In this document: positions 22,924-32,826 of the stretch, one piece after another
How positions within the stretch are numbered: position 1 is the stretch's first letter
Layout of the letters: each line of letters opens with the position of its first letter
DNA from: Buddleja alternifolia
Lineage: Eukaryota; Streptophyta; Magnoliopsida; Lamiales; Scrophulariaceae
Length of the DNA stretch: 64,000 bases
Direction of reading: 5' to 3'
Assembly (NCBI GenBank): GCA_019426215.1
Contig: CM033405.1
Span: 9,091,001-9,155,000 of the forward strand
The notes under the pieces: model-generated
Seen by the model: only the letters and a program-made list of their open reading frames with translations
What the model was told of the DNA's origin: nothing
Databases searched by the model: none
Translations under genes and position numbers: made by a program

Positions 22924-24271
22924 TGTTAGGTATATGCCCTAGATGCCAATGAGGACAAATAGATTGTATAGGGTATTCAATTATGTTGTACAAACTGACA
23001 ATTAATAAAGGCAATTATTATTCTATTCATGTAGAACTTAGTGGCATCAAATAAGAATTGAACAAACATTCCTTGTATATCGAGGTTGACTCTTCGCCCT
23101 TTATGGAATAAAGATGTGGCACGGGGAGATTCTTATTCCTGATCACTCAAAAGGGTTCACAAGTCAGGGAATCTTAATTGGGCATTAAGATTCGACTTGT
23201 ACGACACATGCTCTGACAAGGAGTGCCAGTCGAACACTATGGGATAGTGAAACACGTGTCCTAGCTATATCAATGGAATTGATATATTCGAACACGACTC
23301 GCAGTAATCCGATCACATGGGCATTTACTCAATGTCTATCAATGCTTGGATTACTGACCATAATAGTATGCGTGGGCCTTACACCTGAGGGTTCATGATC
23401 AATGTGCTTGTGCTGTTAAATCTGTTACTAGAGTAGTTAGGTCCAACTCACCCTTTGGTGGGGCCGACCTTGAAGTGCGATCTCAATGAGTCAAGTAGCA
23501 GGTGTTCAGTGATTGCCAAGATGGGATTCACTGTCTCGATAGTAAATGAAAAAGTATCGTGTGCAATCATATGCATATGAAATTATAAGTCTTTGCCCAA
23601 AGCAATGAAATTAACTCATGTGGGACATGGAGGGTAGTTTGGTAATTTCATCATGATATGATTACAAGCACAGTATCAAGTTTAGTGAGTTTGACAAAAA
23701 TCATGACTCTCACTTGATCAGGATACGTCAGCGAAGGGGTTATACTCATATGGTATTTATGGTCCAGAGGTTCGTAAATGATTCATTCACTTCGTACTCA
23801 ATTGGGTTACGATGTGAGTCCACGGGACTGGATAGGTGACACTCACATCCTTTGGTAATTTCCTCCCGTTGCCAATTGAGACGAACCTAAAGAGTCGCGC
23901 TATAAGAAACAAACGGGATGTCTTTGTGTGTTAATCTTTTAGAAAGATGTAATTAAATGGACGCATTGATTTATTGGTTAAATCAGTGAATTAAATATTT
24001 AATTTAATAAGTTTAAATTAAATTATTTAATTGGAGAATTAATTAAATGGAATTAATTAATTATTTAATATGTATTGGAATTTAAATAAGATTTAAATTA
24101 AATACATGTTTAAAGGTGGGCTAAGTTGAATGGGCTAACTTAAAGTCCACCCACGTCCACATGGAGCTCCAAGGGGGCGGCCACTTGAGAGTCCAAGGAG
24201 GACTCCGACTTGTTAGTTATGTCAAGGAGTTATAAGATAACTCCAACACTTACAAGTCATAACAACTTTAA
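22924..24271 (+). mobile_element. 3' LTR of copia B, truncated
   Basis: TGTTAGGTATATGCCC start after the polypurine tract. It aligns with the 5' LTR up to AACAACTTTAAC (15182-15193 in the 5' copy) and then stops. The last about 300 bases of the LTR and the second target duplication are missing. The break lies 20 bases from a splice-donor-like site on the minus strand. Confidence 0.9.
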
Positions 24272-24290
24272 CATTTGCTGGAATACTCAC

Positions 24291-24420
24291 CTTAGTATCC
24301 TCACTGTCTATCAGGGTGAACGCACAGGCCATACGTGATATTTTTTTATACATAAACCTATCTGAATCAATCCACACAGAAAGCCTTTCTAGTGAAGCAA
24401 CCCCCGGTTTGCCAGTGATT
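24291..24420 (-). pseudogene. Orphan exon of an unrecognised gene (minus strand)
   Basis: On the minus strand a 130-base stretch is open in one frame (ITGKPGVASLERLSVWIDSD..., about 43 residues). It is flanked by a pyrimidine-rich acceptor ending CCTATAG and by a donor AAG/GTGAGT that fits the consensus exactly. The sequence directly after the donor is cut off by the truncated LTR, so any downstream exons are gone or displaced. The sequence upstream (24421-24770 on the minus strand) is T-rich and could be leader or intron. I do not recognise the protein. It could also be a chance frame. Confidence 0.4.
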
Positions 24421-24770
24421 CTATAGGAAACCCTAAGCTATAGAAAACTTGAAAAACGAGATAACACAACAAAAAATAGTAAGCAAGATGGCAGAAAAAC
24501 GAAAACCCAGATCAAAAAGAAACAGAGAGTAAAGAACGAGAAGATAGGATCGAGCGGGTGAAGACAACGTAGGAAGCCAAGTGATGAATAACACCGTGAG
24601 GCAAGCGACACAATGCAGCAGAGATTGGCGAAGTGTAAAGCCCTCAGAGAGAAATCATGGTAATCCTCCAAGAAAAAGAACTCTCGTGTATCACTCAAGA
24701 TGGGATTCAAGGAAAATGAAGAGAGACAAACCTAGATCTACAGAAACCTAAAACTCTCATGTAGAAAGAG

Positions 24771-26460
24771 ATTTTTTTTTCTCTATGTTTCCATAGCTTT
24801 TCTTTCTTGAATAGTTTAAGATATTACTTTTTTCAAAAATGAGTTGATTTTTACATTTTTTTTTACCATTTGCAATATTATATTTGTGTGTTCATACGTG
24901 ATTTGTAGAGTTTTCAATTAAAATGGATGATAATAAATAAAATCATTTAAAATTTGATAGGTAATCATGTAAATATGAAAAGTAAACTTATATTTTATTT
25001 CAAACAATTATTTTCCAATTATTGTAGGATGAAGTTATTTTTTTATTTGTGAGGTCACAATGTAAATATCAATAACACTCCTCATGTTATTTCTAATCGT
25101 GATTCTACATACTGAATAGACTTTAACGTGTTAACACTAAACATAGTTAATAAGAACTTTTTTTTACACAATGAAGGTTTTTTTTTTCTTTTCGTCTTTT
25201 TAGCAAAATAAATGAAAGTTTGAGTGCCAATAACAAAAAAATACATTATACCCCCCTGTGATATATTGAATCCTTCAAAAGCACCCCCCCCCCCCCCCCC
25301 GCGATACAAAAATTCACAAAATAGCCCCCTAGGAAAAAAATAAAGTCACTCACCGCCTCCCTCGACTAATTTTACCTTCAAATTTTAATGGGAAAACAAA
25401 ATGCCCTTATACTTGAAAATTTGTACACTATAATTTATTCATTTTATTTTATAATTTTATTTAAATTTAATATTTTAGTTTCTTTTTCTTTTATCTCACC
25501 ACCATTCAACTCATTCCACCTTCAAACTAATGGTTCAACAACAAATTAAACGTATAGAAAAACATATGCTTGGACATGTTTGGCATGAAACTCAAAAGCA
25601 ACAGTAACAAGATATAAGCCAAACGGAGATAGATATATATACATATATATATATATCGATAAAACAATCTTAATCACCGTCTTCATCTCCGACCACCACC
25701 AACAGCCACAGCCCGACTGTTGTGCCTCTGAAAAGCCAACTGAAATCGCCCCATACCCACAACTATACAGAGAAATGCTTATTCTATGGATTTTTTTTCC
25801 CTTTTTATTTTTTTGAATTTTCTGTTTTTGGGTTATAACTGTTAGGTGTGTATGCAGCCGAGTTCGGACAGTTTCATGAAAAAAATTCAACTCTACCGGA
25901 CATGTGCGGGTTGACAAAATATCAACATAAAATTGCATAATTATCTTTTCAAACCGAGCGATTCGGGTCGATTGGGTTTGATGTATTTAGCGGGCAGGTT
26001 GGCAGGTTATCAAATTGTAATTATAGTTTGTACAACGTACTTTTAACCACAACTAGTAAGTAAGAAACTAAATAATGTACTTGTTGTACATTTCAATAAA
26101 AAAATTTGAGTTGGTGGGAAATACAAAAATAAGTGGTGTTATTAAATAAAAATCATATTCTCATGACTTGTGATGAATGAAATATCTAAAATATTAATAA
26201 AACTTAATTATTTTATAAATTTATATTAGAAATATACATACATATATATATATATATATATGTTTCTTTAATATAAAATTAAAATTTTCATTCAAGTAAA
26301 GTGAAAACAAGCATTCAAAGGAGCCAATTTATTTCCTCAAGTAAAAAAATAATGTGTGTTATATGATATGAATAAAACCACTCTTATTAGGGAGTATATA
26401 TATGCATATATAATGTTCAAAGTTTAGTGTTAATCCATGACTATGTATACAAGTATATAT
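24771..26460. other. AT-rich intergenic DNA with small repeat relics
   Basis: No gene seen. At 25250-25340 two similar phrases (CCCCCTGTGATATATTGAATCC and a run of about 17 C followed by GCGATACAAAAATTCA) suggest a decayed MITE. TA repeats lie near 25628 and 26235. 25950-26010 holds a GC-rich GGGTCG/GGGCAGG patch similar to the one at 26462-26635. Confidence 0.5.
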
Positions 26461-26461
26461 A

Positions 26462-26635
26462 CAATTAGCGGTCGGTTGCGGGTAAGGCGGTTTACAATTA
26501 TTAAACCCACCCGACCCGAAAGTGGCTGGTTACAATATTTTTGACCCTCCACTATTATTTAAAAATTCTAAACCAGTGGTTTTCGGACGGATCGGCTCGC
26601 ATTGAGCGGGTCGGGCGGGTTTATGTACACCCCTA
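26462..26635. repeat. GC-rich end of a probable non-autonomous hAT-like element
   Basis: GCGGTCGGTTGCGGG, CCACCCGACCCG and GAGCGGGTCGGGCGGGTT followed by TATGTACACCCCTA resemble the ends of short hAT-like repeats common in plants (terminal CAGGGGTGTACA-type). I could not define both ends or the target duplication. Confidence 0.3.
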
Positions 26636-27340
26636 AATTAACTGTGCTTGTTTTACATTCTTTTATTGGCATTTTTGTTTGGTTCTATAATTGATCTGTT
26701 ATATTGTTCTTTGCAATTTGGTCTATCAGATATTTTTCAGGTTAGGTTACTTGCTGCCTGGGAGCTTATCGATGTTTAGTTAAAACTACCTTGAAGAGAA
26801 CAATGCAATGTAGAAAATATTTTTAAATATATCTGTGTTAAAATTCAGGAGATTCAGGTATACTATTACTTGTTGGTTATAGTAATTGCTTTTCCTTAAA
26901 GTAATTTTTTCGGATTTTGACACATTGTTGAGTTAGAAACCCGCTACAAAACGGCAACGGATCTCCAGATGTGCACCTCTGCAGAGATATAATCCCCTGA
27001 TTTTCAATGTGGGAATTTCCAGATTTGCAACATTGGTGGTTTGGCGGAGGTAGAGCGGTGGTGAGGTGGTGGTGGCGATGATAACTGGACATGATGTTAC
27101 CTTATATTCATAAGCATGTATCGCTGTTAGTTTGGTCGTTTTTCCGTTACGGTTTGGGGTCTTCTTCTTTAAACTTTGCTCTGCGAGACCTAACGCCGTC
27201 TGCTCGGCCGCTACAATTGACTGACTTCTGACTTCTTTTTTTCTTTGAGTTTGCTATGTTTGGGTTTGGCTCTTCAATGGCCTTCTTCTTTTCATTATTT
27301 TTGTTGGTTTGGGTAATGGGTTCTGCCGTTCTGGTCAAGA
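26636..27340. other. Intergenic DNA
   Basis: Short overlapping frames on both strands, no domain or splice pattern that I can support. Nothing further seen. Confidence 0.4.
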
Positions 27341-27640
27341 AAGGCCCCTCGCGAAACGGCGTCGTTTAGGGGTGGTTCGGTGGGTGCATCGCGGCTGTCG
27401 AATTGTTGTGGGCTCTTCTGGTGGGTATTTATTCTACAAACTTCCGGCGATGGGGACTCTGAGATGGGGGAGGTGCCGGCCACTACTCTTTCGGCCGATC
27501 TGAGGCCGTTACATCCACGGTGGCAATTTTCATCTTCCCCCCTATATAATTGGCTCTCCGCCTCCTATTCTCATCATATTCAGCTGCCGTCAGTTCTTCT
27601 TGTCTCTAAATAGGTGTTCAATTCGCTCCGGTTGCTCATC
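27341..27640 (+). promoter_or_regulatory. Promoter-like region with TATA box
   Basis: Locally GC-rich. AAACGGCGTCGTTT at 27354-27367 is a near-palindrome often seen in dicot promoters. TATATAAT lies at 27543-27550, followed by CT-rich sequence typical of a leader and by an intron-like donor near 27641. It would drive transcription to the right, towards the possible exon at 28029-28112 and the cystinosin pseudogene. There is no direct evidence that it is active. Confidence 0.4.
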
Positions 27641-28028
27641 CAGGTTACTTTTTCTTATCTCATTTGTAATGATTTGTGCTGATTTTGTTCGCTCTAATTA
27701 TATTCATTGAGTGATATAGCTTTCGAGATTTGTATTTGTTTAATTGGTTGTGTAACATAGCTTTGACGATATGTGTTATGCTGTGTTTTTCCTTGTTTTT
27801 TTTAGTCGGACAATTGTTTTGTGCATTTATTTCAGTTCCCCTGCATTTTTGTAGAAATTTGTGGCTTTTTGTATGTTCTATATTACTGTGAAATTCACAA
27901 AGGCTAGCCCCCCAACCTTATCTTTTCATTTTCCTTTCCCTCTATCTCTCAAACCACAATCGTAGCACTAGCTCTCCAATTAAAAAATTTTCAATTTCAT
28001 CACGTCCTCCCTGACTCAAAGATTGCAG

Positions 28029-28112
28029 AACCAGCAAAAGGTGATCCGGACTTGGATCTCGTTGTTGCTATTCTACGTGCTTCGGATTTGCAAGGTTGCA
28101 TAGCTCGCTCTG
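28029..28112 (+). other. Possible exon of unknown gene
   Basis: 84 bases between an acceptor (ATTGCAG) and a donor (CTG/GTAATG), open in one frame (PAKGDPDLDLVVAILRASD...). It lies between the promoter-like region and the cystinosin exon but does not resemble cystinosin. It may be a leader exon. Weak evidence. Confidence 0.25.
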
Positions 28113-28175
28113 GTAATGTTTTGAATAGAGTCTTCCCTATCCTCTTGTATGTTAATATTATTAATATTAGAGTCT

Positions 28176-28250
28176 TCTCTACTTTATGATTAAATTTGTG
28201 TCTCTACTTTATGATTAAATTTGTGTCTCTACTTTATGATTAAATTTGTG
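28176..28250. repeat. 25-bp tandem repeat, three copies
   Basis: Three perfect units beginning TCTCTACTTTATGATTAAAT at 28176, 28201 and 28226. Confidence 0.95.
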
Positions 28251-28690
28251 TATATGAATAGGGTTTTCGGTTTGGTTTTGCAGAAACGCAAGGACTAAAA
28301 GCTTAATGCTCTGAATCTGAGGTGCATGAAAGAGGGGCTTACATCGGAAGTTCTAACATAAGTCTCGAGAGATTTTTGGTCAATACAAGCTCGAGGGAAA
28401 GGGTGTGAGAATTCTCTTCTATTATCTGGAATTATTAGTTACTTCTATGGGTCTTTGTTTTTGCTACTCTGGGTATTTCTTTTAATCTTGGATTTCAACT
28501 TGCTCAATCGAAAGTTCCGTTTTCATGAGTTGCCTTTGCATCTTGGTCGATTGGTTTTTACCCAATGGTCATCTTAGGTTTCCATATGAAGAGGTTGTCA
28601 CTTGATCTGCTTTATTTTGCAAAATCTTCTTTACTTTTGGGATCTAAATTTGGATGGAAAATCATGATTTTTTTTTTTGTGTTTAAGCAG

Positions 28691-29052
28691 TGTGGTGGGG
28701 CTGGATTTCAATTTCGTAGTGTTGAATTTGACGAGACACTCGTCCTATCTCATCTACAATGCTTCATCCTTCTTTAGCTCTGTGCAGAGGCAACACCACT
28801 ACAAATTTGGTTTTAATGAGGTAAGATTTATTTAATTTTGTTTGGATTGAACTTGAATTCCATGTTTACCACTTTGAAGATGTAAATTCTGGTTGATCAA
28901 ATCCATTTTCCCAGGTAATTTGTTTAAGAATACAATTAGATTGATGTATTGTGATTGTTGATTGGAGATGATACACGTTGTTGTTAATGATGTGGCTTTC
29001 TCCATACATGCTGTTCTATTGACTGTTTTACCTTGTTTCAAATTGCAATTAT
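28691..29052 (+). pseudogene. Cystinosin homologue fragment (PQ-loop transporter)
   Basis: Cystinosin is a lysosomal/vacuolar membrane protein exporting cystine. Exon 28691-28820 is bounded by AAGCAG and GAG/GTAAGA and reads VVGLDFNFVVLNLTRHSSY, then LIYNASSFFSSVQRQ, the end of the first PQ-loop repeat. About 160 bases later (28976-29052) the next exon can be read as NDVAFSIHAVLLTV and LFQIAI, but two single-base losses (in a T run near 29026 and near 29050) break the frame. The neighbouring block expected as PVAA is also degraded. Exons for the N-terminus and for the rest of the protein are not seen. A relic of a spliced gene copy, since the intron position is kept. Confidence 0.75.
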
Positions 29053-30656
29053 GATGTAACAGGTACTATCTCAATAAATTTGTTTTGTAATCAAGCACTA
29101 TGCATGAAATTCATCCAATGGATAGTGGAGTTTTATCTTTATGTAGTCGGTGTTATTGTTCTGTTTCAATAGTTCATGTATGTAACATTTACTATACATA
29201 AATCTGGTGTTGTCGAGCGCCGTCGTCAACAAGGTTATATTGTGTTTGATGCAACATAACGGACGCGTGTTGGCAATTGATCGTCGGCCAATTTGTGCAA
29301 GGAAAGAGTAAAACATTAAGATGCCACTGCACAGAGCGAGGATACTCGCCGGGGATGTTTTGGGTTAGAATTCACTTTTTGAGACTTTGCCAACTTCTGC
29401 TTTGGTTACAGTTTATTGTTTTGCCTAATCTATTTGTGCCTATTTGTATTTAATTTCTAGAACTTTGAAGGGTAAAATTGCTAGAATTCGTGCAATGTGT
29501 CCTAACCAAATGGCAGCTTCTACATCGCCTTTGAAGAAAGATACAACAGCGAAGAGAAAGGATAGCATGGATAGTGGAGGTACTATGGCTTGGATAATTA
29601 GGAGAATATGCTTAAAGTTTCAGGGGAGAAGAATTGGTGAAGGCTATACAACAGAGAGACGTAGGAAATGTTTTGAAAATTTTGGTGTTGTGGAACATGT
29701 AGTCATTTGAGGAATATTCAAGGGGAATGAGGAGGATATGATCGAACATGAGGTACCCGGTATCCTATTGTGATCATAGATGGAAGGAAAATGATATTAG
29801 CACTCCAGAAAAATGATAAATGCATTTCATTTGGTTTTTTCTTAAACAATGTACTAAAATATTTTAGATTTCAGAAATTATATTTTGTATGTTAAATATT
29901 TCAATTGATATTAATTGAGAAAACCCAACAATACGAGAGCGCATCACATGATTAAATCCAGTTAATTATTTCATTAGCATGTTTTGAATTATTATATATG
30001 GTAATTAATTGGTACTTTATATTCTTTGTTCATGATCATGAAACAATTTTTTATTTTATGCATCCTGCAAAATAATGTATTAAACTAAATAATAATGTGA
30101 TTTAGAGCTGACATGTAATTGAATGCTGCAGGAAAAAAAAGTTTCAGCTAACTAATAATAGAGAACAGATAAAAGAGTCAGCACTAATTTTCAAGATAAA
30201 TTTAATAGATCACTTATGCCAGTTACATAAAAGGAAAATCACATGTATAAGGACAAACTAAAAAAATCTAAAAATTAATTTATTTAAGAAGATTATTTTG
30301 TCACATATTTCAATTACATAATATATCTTTGTTATACAATAATATAATAATGGGGGTAATGACATTAAACTCTCCAAACTATTGACTTTTTTGCACTTTT
30401 TTAGATAATTTTTTTTTTTTCACTTGGCCTCCTGAACTTCACGGGATTTGCATATTCTTATATAACAGCACAAAGTTTGAGTGCCATCTATACCTTACTT
30501 CGTAGAGAACTGCTTGCTCCAATTTTATTAAGCATCGTTGTCTAAATCTGAATAGAAGTGATAAGGTATCAACAAGTACGGGTAATTCTATGCCCGATCG
30601 AGATCGAGTCTAATAACCCAGAGAGTGTATTCTGTGTGTATATCTACACACACTTG
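29053..30656. other. Intergenic DNA with one short unassigned ORF
   Basis: An 88-codon ORF at 29444-29710 (plus strand, basic, Lys/Arg-rich) has no motif that I know and no clear context. The rest is AT-rich without recognisable features. Confidence 0.35.
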
Positions 30657-31463
30657 TGTGGGAACCATGGTTCACCAGAACGCCGGGATCTTGGCCCAAA
30701 CGGCCATTCCGGCACTGGAACGAAGCCCGACATTCCAAAGTTCCGGACAATCACTGGGAGGGGTGTGGATAGGTGATTTCTCGGCGGAACGACCGAGAAA
30801 TCAGGTTGGAATGGTTTCCCGTCCGTTTCGGACCTGAGACGGTAGGTAAAGATGTAAAGGCAATTGACAGCGAAACCAGTAAATTTGGAAGAGAAGCACC
30901 CGAAAGAGACACAATAGAAAGAGAAATAAAAAAGAAAGAAAAGGAAAAAGGAGTTAAAGGGTAACAATGGAAAGAGATAAGAAAATAGAAAAAATTCTGT
31001 CTACATTTTGATTATAGAAATATTTACTAACCTCATGTTTTGAGACAGAAGATAAAAATCGGGTAGGGACAATGCAATTGAAGTTAATCTAAAAATCGGG
31101 TCGGGACAACTATAGTATTTTGCCAAAATCATAATTTAATATTGCAACTATTAAATTTAAAAGGTGATATGATTTAAATTTAGTACATAAAATTGCACCA
31201 TAAATTTTTGAAATATCATCTTATAACTGTAACAATGCGTACATACTTAATTTTAGAAAAATATAACTAAAACATGTGTTAATCTACAAACATAAAAGTC
31301 ATAAATATTTTAAATCTTTTTAAGATACACAATTATTTTTTTTAAAAATCAACTGATAAAAGTGTGGAACGGCCGCGACCGTTGCGCGACATTGCGAAAG
31401 GAACTGGAACGGTGGTGTCCGTGACAATTGCCGCGACTGTTCTTGTGAACCATGGTGGGAATT
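30657..31463. mobile_element. Possible inverted-repeat transposon remnant
   Basis: ACCATGGTTCACCAGAAC at about 30664 and its near-complement GTTCTTGTGAACCATGGT at about 31438 face each other about 800 bases apart, with TTGTG next to both outer sides (30654 and 31465), a possible 5-bp target duplication. The interior near each end is unusually GC-rich and Cpg-containing (GAACGGCCGCGACC). Short overlapping ORFs on both strands inside look like by-products of this composition. Confidence 0.4.
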
Positions 31464-31685
31464 GTGCACAATACACTGTACTGTGTGAGAGATATAGACG
31501 CTAGGACCATTGAACTTGGCCTAGCATAGATTTTTCCATCAAGTCGCCAAATATTTAGATAACTCTTTAAACCGGAAGAATAGACGCCCCAACTAATAAA
31601 AGACCCAATTTAATGCTGCTTTAACATGGGAGGGAGTAGAAGGATGGTTACTTGTGTCCCTAAGTCTAGTAATATGCTTGTTTAA

Positions 31686-31942
31686 GGGGATAATTATATG
31701 CACCCCTTCGCTTATGAATAATTACCACGAGCCTCCTAAGATTTTGCAAACTATCAAGACAGCCTGACTGACACATTCTAACAACTCAAAAAACAGGATG
31801 TGATATTGTAATCTGCTTTTTACTGACGTAGGGTGAAATAGATGCTTTTACTGATATGGGAACTTGTGGTAATTTTACAAACTTTGTGTTGTTTTTTCTA
31901 ATTAGGTTCTCACGTGCAAGGGGTGTCTATGTATTTATCATT
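31686..31942. mobile_element. Short inverted-repeat element (MITE)
   Basis: GGGGATAATTATATGCACCCC at the left and AAGGGGTGTCTATGTATTTATC at the right are imperfect inverted repeats about 255 bases apart, with further inner pairing (AATTACCACGAG near 31720 with CTTGTGGTAATT near 31864). The ends resemble those of the MITE at 43719-44009. No coding capacity. Confidence 0.6.
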
Positions 31943-32826
31943 GTCTATGGGTGAACTATGCATACTGTATAGTATTAGTGTCAAAGTACTATGTTTGCTC
32001 CAAATTAAGTTGAAAAGGATGTATGCTTGAAACTGCGCATACTGCATGTGCTGGGGGGTGTGGGGTGGGTCAGGCTATCTCATGACATGTTACAAATGAA
32101 ACCACACTTACCGGCGGTTCAAAACTGGGTGGCTCAACATATCTCAACATATGAGACATGTCTCATGTTTTTGTTATAAATTTTGATTTTCCCAAAAAAT
32201 AAGCAGTCGTGCTTAGAAATTTGAAATAATGGGAGACGTGACATATCAGCGACTCATTGTTGACCACCGGGTTGAGGATCGAGAGGAATTCCTCCTCCCA
32301 CATATGCTTCTGCTTGATGAATATTTCAGTTGTTCAATTAGTTATCTTAACGTACTTGTTTTGTACTTGGTTAAGAAACGTCAATTAGGATCAATAAGTA
32401 ATGCCTTTTGCATCCAGAGAGATTGCGTTAAGTGGAGATTGAGGTTATACGTAGTTCACATCATTTAAAGGACCTTGTTGACTTGATTAATTTCGCAAAG
32501 CCTTTGATTAGCTTTATCTTCCCTTAGGTTTCACAGGTTGCTAAAAGGCCAAAGCTCTCTCTCTCTCTCTCTCTCTGGAAGTTATTCTCCGATATTCGTG
32601 AACTGGAAACTCTAATTCTTTTTGTACTTTCTTAATGTCCTTTCTCTTCCACAGACACCTATCCTGGAGTTAGTGAAAATTGACTTTGATGGTGAATTTA
32701 TTGAATAATATCGGAAAACATTCGTCAAGTGTAGCTTGGTTAATGAGAGGAAAAATTGTCTAAAGTCTTACATGGATAGTTGCTATAATGTGTTTGGCGC
32801 CCAAATTCTTTGGTGGTTACTAATGA
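31943..32826 (+). other. Region upstream of the hydrolase coding sequence
   Basis: Contains a CT repeat (about 32555-32576) and a TATAAAT-type stretch near 32173. A short ORF at 32229-32468 is unassigned. It may hold promoter and leader of the hydrolase gene but no clear first exon is visible. Confidence 0.35.

Noticed and set aside
25546..25938. Minus-strand ORF of 130 codons
   Set aside because: Low-complexity sequence including a TA repeat; no recognisable domain or promoter.
27309..27613. Short plus-strand ORFs
   Set aside because: They overlap the promoter-like region and TATA box and show no protein motif.
30558..30967. Overlapping ORFs on both strands as genes
   Set aside because: They follow from local GC-rich composition. 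No domain, splice sites or clear start.
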